A stretch of 64,000 bases of DNA from Xiphophorus maculatus (taxonomy: Eukaryota > Chordata > Actinopteri > Cyprinodontiformes > Poeciliidae). The first letter of the stretch is position 1; every line of letters begins with the position of its first letter. The position numbers and the translations under genes are program-made. Under the pieces are notes generated by a model. The model was given only the letters and a program-made list of their open reading frames with translations, did no database searches and was not told where the DNA came from. Shown in pieces: positions 33,951 to 46,640 of the stretch. The stretch covers positions 12,524,565 through 12,588,564 of the forward strand of contig NC_036446.1 of assembly GCF_002775205.1 (NCBI RefSeq). Reading direction: 5' to 3'.

Positions 33951-35074
33951 TGCTGGTCCAGCTTCCTGTGAATGTCTGCAGTCCTGCAGCAGCTTTTAAA
34001 CTCTGTTCACAACTTCCTGTTGGAAAGAAAGCCACCAATCACAGAACAGACAACCATCTGCGCTATCATCTGCATACAGAGAAACCTTAACATCTCATCG
34101 TTCTAAAGAAACTTGAACAGAGTTTTTGTTGCATTGACATATTATTTCACTATCAAAACATTTCCCCCTCTACTGGCTGAATAATCAATGAAACCAAACG
34201 TTTTCATCAATATTAAGTAATTGACTCAAAACAAGCAGCTCCTATATTTTGCCTCAAACTTACTTGTAAATTAGTTTTGCTTTATCTCAAGTGAACTGAG
34301 AGATTTGAACTAGAAAATAGACTAAAATTGATTGGTAAATTTTGGGTTTTTGCAGTGCACAAGCTTGCAGTGAGTTTTGCTCAAGGGAAAACTTGATTAT
34401 AACTCTAAAAAATAAAACTGATTTTCTGAAGAAAGGGCAACTTCTCCTTGTTTTCAGTTTTTGTTTTTAAGAAAAAAACTGTTTGGTTTCCAATCTACAA
34501 GAATTCACATCTGCCTTTGCTCCTGAAACTAGAATCATTTTGTTTACTGATGAGCTGTGAAAATGACCCTGTACGATCAGATTGTTTTATTTTGAAAAAG
34601 AACAATATTACAGTGTTGGGTGGTAAAGAGCTTTTGCATTTGTTGTAAATGCAAAATTACAACAAAAATTTAAACTCACAGAAATTCCCCCAATGAAATG
34701 AAAACAATTCAGAATTTTAAAACACATTTAAGAGAAACTTGTGGTAAAATTTTAACCAATGTGATTCTTTTTATTAAAGACACAGACCTCAAACATCATT
34801 CATGATTCTTTGCTTTCACTGTTTTTCTTGATTGATTTGATACATTTGTGAACACAAGAGGCTGAACAGCAGCACTTAATGTCAAAGTGACACATTTTGT
34901 TAGCAAAAGGCTCAAACTGTGCCACAACATTTAAAATATTAAACAAAGCAAATATTACTCTCAGTTAGCGTTGAAATAAACATGACATGTTCCAATCAAT
35001 CATTACACAATAAACGACAAAATACAAAACTTGATCTTCAGTGAAGTCCAGAGGTTTTCAAAGTGTGGGAGATC
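33951..35074. other. Upstream flank of protease homologue A
   Basis: About 1.1 kb upstream of the start codon, duplicated before copy B (44120-45236). It contains no recognised exon. The proximal part, shared by A, B and C, is the likely promoter, but I see no clear TATA box at a fixed distance. An AT-rich spacer follows. Confidence 0.5.
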
Positions 35075-35565
35075 TAGTCTACATGCTAGTGTTCGTACTA
35101 GCCTCTGTGCAAGTCTCCATGCTAGCCATTAATCCATTTTCAAGAGGGCTGCTGGTGCCTATCTCAAGCGAGATATTTTGGGAGAGAGATGGGGTCACCC
35201 TGGACAGGTCACCAGTCCATCGCAGGGCAATACAGAGACAGACAGGACAAACAACCATGCACACAAACTCACACTCACACCAAAGGAGAATTTAGAGTGA
35301 CCAGTTAACCTAACAGTCATGTTTTGTGGCTGTGGGACGAAGTCAGTGTACCTAGAGAGAACCCATGCAAGCAAAGGGAGAAAATGCAAACTCCATGCAG
35401 AAAGACCCCGGGAATCAAATCCAGGACCTTCTTGCTGCAAGGTAACAGCGCTACCAACGGCGCCACTGTGCAGCCCAATCCTAGCCATTATGCTAGTCTC
35501 CCTCCTAGTCTCCTTGCTAGTGTCTGTGCTAGCCTCCATGATAATCTCCATGCTAGTCACAAACT
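35075..35565 (+). repeat. CTAG-rich minisatellite interrupted by a retroelement
   Basis: Degenerate 12-base units around TCCATGCTAG run on both sides of a 349-bp element at 35132-35480. The element is bounded by the 10-bp duplication CTAGCCATTA (35122-35131 and 35481-35490). It reads like a repeat I know from many teleosts (GACAGGTCACCAGTCCATCG, then CACTCACACC, ending GGCGCCACTGTGCAGCCC). Copy B's flank has the minisatellite alone (45241-45470), so this insertion followed the duplication. Confidence 0.7.
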
Positions 35566-38500
35566 TCTGCACCACTGAGGCTCCAAATATATTTCATGAC
35601 TGAGAAACACCAGAAACACCACCCTGTTAGTATCTCAGTGCATCCATTATACTGTATATATAACCCATTTCATGGGCAGTGGACAGCTGTCCAAAAGCCA
35701 TTTTCTTTTGTTTATATGGGTTTTTATTTTGCTAATGCACAGGGACCACTAACGTGGTCACTAGTGCATCATACAATACACTGCCAACTACTGGCCATCC
35801 ACTGCAAGTGCAAGAAAATTTTGTTAAATAAAATATGGCCGACAGATAAAAAAGCATGCTCACCAACTCAGGAATATCCAGTCCCTCATTCTACTGTAGA
35901 AACTCTTCAGGTAAAAATATATATTGTGACATGAAGCAACCCCTAAAGACTAGAGCTACAGATGTAGTTTCCAAATGGAAACTATATAATAGATATACAA
36001 TAAGCACCAATTCCAGCAAATATTTTGGCTATAATAACATTTTTATATTTTAGTTCTTAACTTGAAGAGAAAAAGTCCATTGTTGCCATTTTATTTTGTA
36101 ACAAAGTTAGATTTTATTGTGGTTCTTAAAAAACTATTTATATTCATATTTAAATGTTTCCATTACATATATTCATTCCAAACTGACCATGATGGACAGA
36201 GTGGCTTTAAAGTCCAATGCATTACCACCGTCTGTCATGATGTGTGTGGCTGAAGTGTGGACCCAAATTCAGCAGGCAGGAGACGTAAAAATTCTGTTGT
36301 ACATTTAATTAAAAATCAAATTTGCAAAAAAAGTACAAGGGACAAAAATAAATCCAAACCAGAGACATGAAGAGACCAGGAGGAAACCAGGGAGAAGGGA
36401 TGAGGAGCAGTGGCATGGAATAACAAGACGAACTGGCGAGTAACAGTCTGCGATTTAAATAATTAGAGACATGATTATATATGAATCTGCTAATCAAAAA
36501 AAAAAAAAAAATACATCTGTTTTATGTGGCTAAAAGTTAGTTTGGTGTAAAGTGGAGCTAATGCGCTAACAAAGATCAAGTTAAGGACAATCATGAATAC
36601 AAAAATAGAAAAATACCCTGATGCTACATCGTGAAAAACAAAAAGACGAATGTAACTAAAATGTCCTTTCTAAAAGAAATTATGAAACTTGTGAATTTAT
36701 AGACAAGAAGTGTTACAATAAATTCAAAAGGAACACTCTGTTATGGACAAAAGGACTCTTTGTCTTTTCTGTTTTATCTGCTCACATGCACTCAGCTGCA
36801 CGCTGACACAACCATAACATTTAAGAGTGAAGACAGTCACACATAAACAAAAACTGATTAAGGCAGGAAAACCTTAGAGAGGGAGCAGAATGAGGAGAAA
36901 ATAAAGCAGAACTTGCTCTACAATCTTTGCTTCACTTGGTATTTATTCTAAGGTGAGCTGAGTGGAGCCCAGCGCTGGACGGTGAAAGTCACTCTGTATC
37001 TGTTCCAATTGGATGATGTGAAACATCTGAACATTTTCTGCATTAAACCCTGTTTTATATTTAACCAAAGCTCATTATTCCTCAAGGTAAAGATACTAGG
37101 ATTTTAGTCGGGTCTTAAGCTGGTAAACTGGTAAACTCTTAAACTGGTAAACGGACCTTAGTGGTGCACAGAGGGGAAAATGAGTGAACTACAACAACTT
37201 GTGTCTTGGTTAATGATTCTTTTTTTAAAGGTTTTTATTGGCTCTAGTGACCTTTATTTGATAGTTAATTGACAGGAAAGTGGGTAATGAGAGAAGGGGG
37301 AAGAAATGCAGCAAAAGGTTGTCAGGCCAGGAATCGAACCTGCAACAGCCACGTCGAGGACTAAGGCCTCCTTATGTGGGTGGTGCTTAACCCATGCGTC
37401 ACCACAGCACATCCTGGTTAATGATTCTTACAAACTTTATTCCCACAACTTGTCTTTATTGATACCAATAATTGATACCTTTATACTTTGTGTTCAACTG
37501 CCTGTTTTATCAAGATATGAGATAAATACAAATTTAAAAAAGAACATGATCTATAATTTCCATTTAACATATAATTGCAACAGGGTTTTTAAAAAAAGAC
37601 TCAAAAGACTTGAAATTCTATGTTTCAGACTTGACACTTGACTCGGGGTTTAAGGATAAAGACTTGAGACTTGGAAAACCCTGACTTGGTACCACTGCTG
37701 TATTGAAATAATCTTGAACATGTTTGATAGTCCTTGACCTGCAGTGGACGCCTGCATGAATGTGACTTAAACATAGAGTGTATAAAAACATTTTATTTGT
37801 TTTACTGTCTGCAGCCTTGCTGTAGGATTCATTACTATATGCCACATGAAATCATTTTTCGTTACATATTTCAAATGAACTTACACATTTTGTTTGACAA
37901 CAAAACTCACAGGAACTAAGTTCACTCTGTGTCTCACAGGTAGGATATTGACTTCACAAACTTCTGCACAACTGAGGCTCCAAATATATTTCATGACTGA
38001 GAAACACCAGAAACACCACCCTGTTAGCATTTCAGACCATGCATTATATATATAACCAATTTCATGCATTATGGTCCGAAATAATGCATGGTTATATATA
38101 CCATAAATTGGTATATATAACCAATTTCATGCATTGCGGACAATCCACAGCTATCCAAAAGCCATTTTCTTGTTTTAATATGGGTTTTTATTTTGTAAAT
38201 GCACACAAACCACTACACTGGTCACCAGTGCATCATACAATACACTGCAACACATTACATATGCTCATTCCAACTGACCATGATGGACAGAGTGCCTTTA
38301 AAGTCCAATGCATTAACACCGTCTGTCATGATGTGTGTGGTTGAAGTGTGGACCCAAATGCAGCAGGCAGGAGACATAAAACTTCTGTTGTAAATTTAAT
38401 TAAAAATCAAACTTATAAAAAAATAAAAAAATTCAAGGAACAAAAATAAACCCAAACCAGAGACATGAAGAGACCATGAGGAAGCCAGAGAGAAGGGATG

Positions 38501-38900
38501 AGGATCAGTGGCGTGGAGAAACAAGCTGAACCGGCGAGTAACAGTCTGAGATTTGACTAATTAGAGACGTGATTACATATTTATCTGCTAACTGAAAAAA
38601 TATATATATATCTGGTCTATGTGGCTAAAAGTTAGTGTGGTGTAAAGTGGAGCTAATGTGCTAACAAAGATTAAGTTAAGGACAAACATAAATACAAAAA
38701 TAGAAAAAAGCCCTGATGCTACATTGTGAAAAACAAGAAGACTAATGTGACTAAAATGTTCTTTGTAAAAGAAACTATGAAACTTGTGATTTTATAGACA
38801 AGAAATTCATAAGGAACACTCTGTTATGGACAAAAGGACTCTTTGTCTTTGTTTTATCTGCTCATACGCACACAGCTGCATGCATTCTGCTACTCACCTA
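35566..38900. other. Duplicated non-coding flank with interspersed repeats
   Basis: Shares long stretches with 45480-47510 and 49500-50700. It includes repeated copies of an element starting TGTCATGATGTG near 36235 and 38328 (third copy near 49990), with poly-T-containing antisense bodies, and the SINE at 37222. No protein-coding exon recognised. Confidence 0.55.
37222..37414 (-). mobile_element. tRNA-derived SINE, - strand
   Basis: Flanked by the perfect 15-bp duplication TGGTTAATGATTCTT (37207-37221 and 37415-37429). On the - strand the head holds a B box (GGTTCGATTCC) and the body ends in CCTTTAAAAAAA-type tail sequence. It is the same family as 16452-16640. A segmental-duplicate copy is at about 46451-46640. 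Confidence 0.85.
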
Positions 38901-39700
38901 TGCTGTCTGGATTTCTGTGATTCACTTTGTTAAATCATCATTATTCATCATAATTTTTGTCCACATCGTCTACCTCTTGGGGTTTCAGGCAACTCGACTG
39001 TCACCTGGTCGACAGGTACGGCTGATGGCGTGGCCGGTTTCCAGACTCCAGGCTACTCAGCCGTCTCCAGAGCCTTCCGTTGTTCCCCAGTCCTCTGAAC
39101 TTTATGCTGGCCTTCACCCATCTGAGCCCCATCTACTCCCCCATCTTTTTCCCCAGTTGCCTCCAGCCACCGCAGCACGTGGGTTCTAAACTGCCAGCAG
39201 TTTTCTTTGCCTTGATTTCTCAGTCTTATAATTCTAGGTCTCAGAGCTGCTAACATAGAAATATGACATGAAGTTAACCCCTTTGAGCTTTTTTGATCTT
39301 TAAAACAGTCTGCAGCCAAGTTGTTATGGAGGTTTAACAGTCAGATATTATTAGGGTTTAATTAGTAAAATAGCAGCAAATTTACTTATTTCATAAATTC
39401 ATAACCAGAGACCTTCTCTCCTCTGGTCTGTTTAACAACTTCAGTCTCAGATCAGCTCAGCCCTCCAGGACTGTCAGCAGCAGAAACAGCAACATTAAAC
39501 CTATCAGGGAAACATAAACTACATTTGCTTTGTATTGTCCCCACATGATGACAATGATACAGTATAATACGATTAAATATTAGATTCTTCACCAATACGG
39601 ATTTTTGCCATGTTGTTGTACGATTTTTTAAGATCTTGTTCAATGTGCCCTTTTTTAACTATGAGCCCCTGCCCCTCCAAAGGTCTCTGCACGGCACTGC
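38901..39700. other. Region with no recognised gene
   Basis: The GC-rich stretch 38990-39190 resembles a non-coding or leader part of some retroelement, but I cannot identify it. The rest is AT-rich and unique within the window. No exon structure found. Confidence 0.4.
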
Positions 39701-40165
39701 TGGAAGATACTGTTCATCTCACCTGCTCAGCCAAGAATGTCGTCATGCGCCTCGATTCCAACCTAGCGGTGATGGTCTCCTCCTCCAATCATCAGGCGTC
39801 ACTCCTTTGATAAGGTCCAGCTGTTCATCGGCTTCTGCTCATTGGCTGAGCTTCAACCTTCCTCCACCCCTCCTCCGCCTTCAGCTCCTGGTTTCTTCAA
39901 TGTCCATTCAGTCTTCAGCATCATCTCCTCCACCAGTGTCAGGGCCCAAGGGAGGAAGACGTCTTTAATCTTCTTACAAAACGGCTCATTTTCTCTGACA
40001 GCAGTTACCAGCGCAATGTCTTTCTCCTGGGTCCGAGCGCCAAAGACTTTCATTTGTCAATCAAACTTTCTAATACCTCTCTCTCTCTCTCTTTCTCTCT
40101 CTCTGTCTCTCTCTCTTTCTCTCTCTCTGTCTCTCTCTCTCTCTCTGTCTCGCTCTCTCTCACTG

Positions 40166-40201
<36 letters not shown>

Positions 40202-40258
40202 ACTGTGTGTGTGTGGGGGGGGGAGGGGAGGGGGGGCGTGGTGTGTGTGTGTGTGTGT
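39700..40258 (+). repeat. Interspersed element plus expanded (TC)n(TG)n tract
   Basis: Matches 63080-63506 almost exactly: GTTCATCTCACCTGCTCAGC through CCGAGCGCCAAAGACTTTC. A TC tract of about 125 bases with G/C interruptions follows, then a short TG/G-rich tract. This is the longest of the four pre-LU-gene microsatellites. Confidence 0.7.
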
Positions 40259-40715
40259 CCAGGTTGAAATTACTGTTAAACTCAAAGGGACTAAATCATA
40301 TAAAATTGATTGACAAATATGTAAAATCAGTAAATGTGGTTCAATTCCCTTTTTTATTTTCATTTATTTTATAGAAATTAGATACATAGGAATTTTCACA
40401 GCATTGTAGTGTCAGGTAAAGGTTGGTCTCTCTGGTTATGAACACCTAATTGTAGTTTGTAAGTGTTTGACAGATAATTATTGTAGATTTCTTATAAACA
40501 TTTCTTAAACTGTAAGAGATGCTGGATCTTGGTCTGTGGGACCAAACAGACACATTTAACATTTTCTTTTACAATACGTAAATAAATACTGTACTTTATT
40601 TTCATCACACTTATAAAAATAATCTGAACAAACATCAAATAATTCATTTCTGAGGATCATGTCATATAACAATTTCCTTAGATTAAAGTACTGTGATAAC
40701 AGTAAGGCCTGTTTC

Positions 40716-40891
40716 TGATTGGCTAGTAGTGTGCTTCTTTTTACATACATTATGAATCTGCCAATCACAAACAGGAGGATCTGCTTAGTTAGAGGAGGTG
40801 TAAAACTGAGAGTAGATCCCCTCCCAGAAAATCTTTCAATATATATTTTTAATTGAGAAAATTATCACTCACTTTGTGATCCATCAGCAAA
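40716..40891 (+). promoter_or_regulatory. Putative promoter of the LU pseudogene (copy 3)
   Basis: Same inverted and direct CCAAT boxes and AT-rich TATA-like stretch as before copies 1 and 2, ending at the ATG at 40892. Transcription may continue even though the gene is damaged. Confidence 0.4.
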
Positions 40892-42116
40892 ATGTTCCTC
40901 TTCACTTTGGTGCTCGTGGTGCTGTTTCTACCGGAAGGCAAGTTTTTGATTACGATTAATATTATTCTAACATTTTAATATTTAGTATGATTTCATTAAA
41001 CTTAGATTTTCTCCCATTAAAAACTGCAATAGTAATCCAAGTTCTGTTTGTCTTGTTAAACCTTTTAAACTTTTTCTTCCCTCTCTGTATTTTGTGCTGA
41101 TGTGATTCAACCATTTTGTCTTGGTTAAGACGAGGATTTTGTTATTTAGAGAAATGTAATAATGTTCATGAACTCATCACTTTAAAATTTATGTTCTTTA
41201 ATTACAGATGGTGCAAACATTACTGAGCAGAACTACAAAGGTTGCTTTATGTCTGAACTGTGTCTTAACTACTCTGTCAACTATGGAGCTTACAGAATTG
41301 TACAAAACACCAAGTGCTGCAGTGAAGATCTCTGCAACACCCAGATTAACTACACAAAACTTGGTAATTAATTCCCTGATTATGTTTTTCAATACTTTGC
41401 ACAATTTGAATTTACAGTGCTCACAAACCTTTTTAACCCATTAGAGATTTGGATAAAAAACAGAATACACTTAGTTTGGTGATTCCATATTCATATACAT
41501 GTATTAGGAGAAACAAGAAACAATTTTTTCTTTTTAAAATTTTTTAAAAAGAAAAAAATTTTCTTTTTAAAGAAAATTATAATAATTCTGCATATCTTTT
41601 CAGTAGAATAACTATCTCTGTATCTTAGAGTACAATTCCACTACAAATGGAAAAAAGTGCTTCAGCTGTGACGGAGAAAACTGCATGAAAACCCTTAACT
41701 GTGCAGGGGATGAAAACTACTGCATTAAAGTAACAGGTAAGAGGCCAACATGTTTGCATGCTTCATATTAATCATCACAAGAACATTAAGACCAGACCCA
41801 AATGTGTTTATGACATCATAACTTTATTCTCATTTTCACAGAAAATGTAGATGGAACAAGTCTGACGCTGAAGGGATGTGCCTCTGAGTTGGTGTGCTCA
41901 GATCATTTCTCTTCACGGGTGAATCAGTTCACTGAAGCGAAGATTAGCTTCTGCCAGGCAACTATTGCAGCAGCACCAGTCCCACCCTGCTGCTCCTGTT
42001 GGTGTCTCTGTTGTTTTCTAACTTATTTTCTTAGCTCACAGAAGCTACTGCATTTTATAAATACTCTGTCTAATTCAATTTATATTTTTGTCATTTTGTC
42101 TTGGTTCCCCTGGTAA
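40892..42116 (+). pseudogene. LU-domain gene copy 3, exon 2 lost and frameshifted
   Basis: Exon 1 (40892-40937) is intact. A deletion has removed exon 2 with its splice sites: the intron 1 text ending AATGTTCAT joins directly to GAACTCATCAC of intron 2. Exons 3 (41208-41363), 4 (41629-41736) and 5 (from 41842) remain and, being phase 1, would still splice in frame, giving an LU1 without its first five cysteines. In exon 5 a 1-base deletion removes the DYCN motif and shifts the GPI-tail region into another frame. CC of the final motif reads FC. The frame then runs into foreign sequence at about 42053. It is a decaying copy. A short expressed peptide cannot be excluded. Confidence 0.8.
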
Positions 42117-42547
42117 AAGAGTCCAGAATAATCATCATCTCATTGTGTTCATCTTTACTTCATCTGCATGTGACACATATATAAAGTTCTTGCCAGTGAG
42201 GAGAAAAAAACTGAATAAATAAATTACTTCTGGTGTTCCTCTTGATGTGATTTAAAACTCGACACATTTTTAGACTCAGTTCAGGGAAAATATCAACTGA
42301 ACAAACTGAACCATGAATGTAAAGATGATCAGCCAGGAAATATTTCTTCTTCATGCATTTATTGATTTATTTTGACTTTCTGAGGCAGAGAAAGCTCCAT
42401 TAGGGAGGTCAAGATCAGGTGAGAAAAATAAAACAAAACAATTTATTCTAATTCTACAAACATGTGCATCAAAAAGATGAAGATACAATTATAAAATTAT
42501 ATGTGAGAGGAAATTTGATGAGAATTTTATTTCATGATAGTTTATGT

Positions 42548-44119
42548 TTAAATAAGCCCAACTGTAAATTTTATCCACCCCAGATATTCACACACATCCA
42601 CGACTGCAGCGTGACTCTGACATGTGTAGTATGGTCCACCAAAAGAAATCACACCATAAATCATGCCGTCGTACACCACTGCTCCACCATCGTCGCCCTG
42701 TAGAAAAATTTTATTGATATATTTATGTATGTTGTAAAACAGAAAAGTCTTCTAATCGCTGTAAAGAGATATTGAAGAAACAAACTTACATAGCATACAT
42801 CCTTGTTCGGTGTTTTAACATAGAATAAAATGCCAAACGTCGGCATGACAACGGAAACCTGATCAACTTTCATGTTGACACACTGAAGATGTGCTGGAAT
42901 AGGAGCATCAGGGGGCACTGTAGGGAAACATGAGAATTATAAACATGTTCTTCACTCGACCTTCTCTGTAGAGACAGAAACAAAGATTTTATTCTCATGA
43001 ATTCAATATTTCTCTCACATCGCTGATTATTGGGGCTGAGTGTCGTTTCTCCCTCTCCTGCCAGCTGAACAACATCGCCTCTAAAACACAATAAGAATAA
43101 AATGTAACAATTCTAGATAACAATGTAGAAAATTAATTGTTATGAAGAACAATGAAAGAACAGAAAATAAATCTGGACTTCATCCACTGACACAGGAGTG
43201 TCCACCTCCAGTCCTCAGTGTGCCCTCTGTCCTTTACATGTGTCTCTGGTCCAACACACCTGAGCTAAACGGGTTCTGGTTCTGCTGGTGGCCTGATTAC
43301 CTGACTCAGGTGTGCTGAAGCAGAGGCAGCAGGACTGGAGGAGTGGAGACAGAAAACCTGAAGTCATGTATTTGATCAGAGAAAGACTTACCTTCTAAGA
43401 CGATACCTGCGGTGTGGTAGCCGAGCAAGTGGGACATCTGTTACTGGTGTCTCAAGCTTCAGCAACATGATGTCATGGTGCTGGCCGAAATGCGTATAAA
43501 TCTTAGGAGCTTGTAGGATTACCAGTCTCTGCTCCCCAGCAGTCTGTGGATGAACTTTTAAAGTTGCTACATTAGTCCTGCACAAAATATTAGATTATAA
43601 TGAACAGACAGAAAACCTGATCATCTGCAGATAAAACTGTCTTCATGTCTTTTTCCTACCATCCATCCTCCGACTTCCAGCAGTGAGCTGCAGTCAGGAT
43701 CCACTCAGGGTGGATCAGAGATCCTCCACAGAGGGTCGTATGAATACCATTGCTGCTCTCCAGCCGAACATGATAAAGACGCTCCGTGTCATGGCAGTTT
43801 TGACCTCCAATGATTCTCTTCTGCAGAAAAACATCTGAGTTCACTGAAACACCTGAAGAAGAAAAAGAAGGACTTTACTCAGAAATCAGGTGCAAACATG
43901 GCAACAAGAACAGAAAAAGGATAAACAGTTAAAGATTAAAAAGCATCACAGTTTAAATGCAAAAACGTTTCAGTCTAAAACAGAATCAGAGGGAAGTTTG
44001 AGAGTCACAGAGAGCAGCAGCCTCACTGGAACCAGTGGAAGTGTTTCCAGTGTTTCCAGTGTGTCCAGTGTTTCCGACTCACCCAGCCCCAGCAGCAGCA
44101 GAACCTTCAGCAGAGCCAT
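42548..44119 (-). CDS. Trypsin-like serine protease homologue B (predicted inactive)
   Basis: Secreted S1A-fold protein of 251 residues. Exons on the - strand: 44119-44083, 43852-43660, 43577-43392, 43080-43019, 42917-42790 and 42697-42548, with the same phases as copy A. Signal peptide [13 protein letters not shown]; activation site QKR|IIGG; His57 in LTAAHC; Asp102 in HDIMLLKL. The Ser195 motif reads KDVCYGDDGG, so the nucleophile is Asp while Asp189 and the oxyanion Gly193 are kept. Hence trypsin-like substrate recognition without cleavage is predicted. The C-terminal helix reads [13 protein letters not shown] with an extra Cys. AATAAA on the - strand lies at 42526-42531. This is the cleanest copy, with all introns free of large insertions. 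Confidence 0.85.
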
Positions 44120-45240
44120 TGCTTGTCCAGCTTCCTCTGAATGTCTGCAGTCCTGCAGCAGCTTTTAAACTTTGTTCACAACTTCCTGTTGGAAAGAAAG
44201 CCACCAATCACAGACCAGACAACGATCTGTGCTGTCATCTGTATACAGAGAAATTTTAACATCTCATCGTTCTAAAGAAACTTGAATAAAGTTCTTGTTG
44301 CATTGACATATTATTTCACTACCAAAACATTTCTCCCTCTACTGGCTGAATAATCAATGAAACAAAACATTTTCATCAATATTAAGTAATTGACTCAAAA
44401 CAAGCAGCTCCTATATTTTGCCTCAAACTTACTTGTAAATTAGTTTTGCTTTATCTCAAGTGAACTGAGAGATTTGAACTAGAAAATAGACTAAAATTGA
44501 TTGGTAAGTTTTGGTTTTTGCAGTGCACAAGATTGCAGTGAGTTTTGCTCAAGGGAAAACCTGATTGTAAACTTGATGAAATAAAACTGATTTTCTGAAG
44601 AAAGATCGACTCGTCCTTGTTTTCAGTTTTTGTTTTTAAGAAAAAACTGTTTGGTTTCCAATCTACAAGAATTCACATCTGCCTTTGCTCCCGAAACTAG
44701 AATCATTTTGTTTACTGATGAGCTGTGAAAATGATCCTCTATAAACAGATTATTTTATTTTGAAAATTAACAATATTACAATGTTGGGTGGTGAAGAGCA
44801 TTTGCATTTGTTGTAAATGCAAAATTACAACAAAAGATTAAAACTAACAGAAATTCACCCAATTAAATGAAAACAATTCAGATTTTTAAAACACATTTAA
44901 AAGAAACCTATGGTAAAATTTTAACTTAAGTTATTCTCTTTATTAAGGACACAGCCCTCTTACATCACCCATGATTCTTTGCTTTTACTGTTTTTCTTGA
45001 TTGCTTTGATACATTTGTGAACACAAGAGGCTGAACAGCAGCACTTAAAGTCAAAGTGACACATTTTGTTAGCAAAAGGCTCAAACTGTGCCACAACATT
45101 TAAAATATTAAACAAAAGCAAATGTTACTCTCACTCAGCCTTGAAATAAACATGACATGTTCCAATCAATCATTACATAATAAACGACAAAATACAAAAC
45201 TTGATCTTCAGTGAAGCCCAGAGGTTTTCAAAATGTGGGA

Positions 45241-45470
45241 GATCTAGCTTCCATGCTAGGCTCCATGCTAACCTAATTTCTAGTCTCCATGGTAGCCTCA
45301 ATTATAGCTTCCATGCTAGTTACATGCTAGGCTCCATGCTAACCTCCTTTCTAGTCTCCATGGTAGCCTCAATTATAGCTTCCATGCTAGTTACATGCTA
45401 GGCTCCATGCTAGCTTCAATGTTAGTCTCCAAGCTAGCATCTGTGCTAGTTTCCATCCTAGAATCAGGCT
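45241..45470 (+). repeat. CTAG-rich minisatellite, 71-bp higher-order unit
   Basis: Two nearly identical 71-bp units start at 45261 and 45332, and a third begins at 45403. Each is made of degenerate 12-base pieces around CTCCATGCTAG. It is the uninterrupted counterpart of the array near 35075. Confidence 0.8.
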
Positions 45471-46450
45471 TGTTGAAGTTATCTAAATGCAAAAACTGTT
45501 GACACAGGTTTTGCCAAATTGTCCTGGAAATGAAATGGGTCCAGAATTAGAAATACTGTGATCCAGATTTTGACTGGATCACACTCCAGTCACATTTACT
45601 GTGAAAAAAAATACTGTAAATGTAAACCAAACCTTCCTGAACTTACACACTTGTCTGACAAACCAGCGAGTAACAGTCTGCGATTTGACTAATTAGAGAC
45701 GTGATTAGATATTCATCTACTAATCGCGAAAAAAACCATCTGTTTTATGTGGCTAAAAGTTAGTTTGGTGTAAAGTGAAGTTAATGCCCTAACAAAGATC
45801 AAGTTAAGGACAAACAAAAATACAAAAAAATATTTTAAAAAGCCCTGATGTCACAATGTAAAAAACAAAAAGACTAATGGAACCAAATGTCCTTCGTAAA
45901 AGAAACTATGAATCTTGTGAATTTATAGACAAGAAATGTTGCAATAAATTCATAAGGAACACTCTGTTATGGACAAAAGGACTGTTTGTCTTTTCTCTGT
46001 TTTATCTGCTCACATGCACTCAGCTGCACGCTGACACAACCATAACATTTAAGAGTGACGACAGTCACACATAAACAAAAACTGATTAAGGCAGGAAAAC
46101 CTTAGAGAGGGAGCAGAATGAGGAGAAAATAAAGCAGAACTCGCTCTACAATCTTTGCTTCACTTGGTGTTTATTCTAAGGTGAGCTGAGTGGAGCCCAG
46201 CGCTGGACGGTGAAAGTCACTCTGTATCTGTTCCAATTGGATGATGTGAAACATCTGAACATTTTCTGCATTAAACCCTGTTTTATATTTAACCAAAGCT
46301 CATTATTCCTCAAGGTAAAGATACTAGGATTTTAATCGGGTCTTAAACTGGTAAACTGGTAAACTCTTAAACTGGTAAACCGACCTTGGTGGTGCACAGA
46401 GGGGAAAATGAGTGAACTACAACAACTTGTGTCTTGGTTAATGTTTCTTT

Positions 46451-46640
46451 TATTTAAAGGTTTTTATTGGCTCTAGTGGCCTTTATTTGATAGTTAATTG
46501 ACAGGAAAGTGGGTAATGAGAGAAGGGGGAAGAAATGCGGCAAAGGTTGTCAGGCCAGGAATCGAACCTGCAACAGCCACGTCGAGGACTAAGGCCTCCT
46601 TATGTGGGTTGTGCTTAACCCATGCGTCACCACAGCACAT
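46451..46640 (-). mobile_element. tRNA-derived SINE, duplicate of 37222-37414
   Basis: Same element, orientation and flanks as at 37222, including GGTTCGATTCC on the - strand, so it was copied with the segment rather than inserted independently. Confidence 0.8.

Noticed and set aside
45877-46074. Short ORF conserved near 36660 and 50420
   Set aside because: Shared non-coding flank. Frame is interrupted in the other copies.
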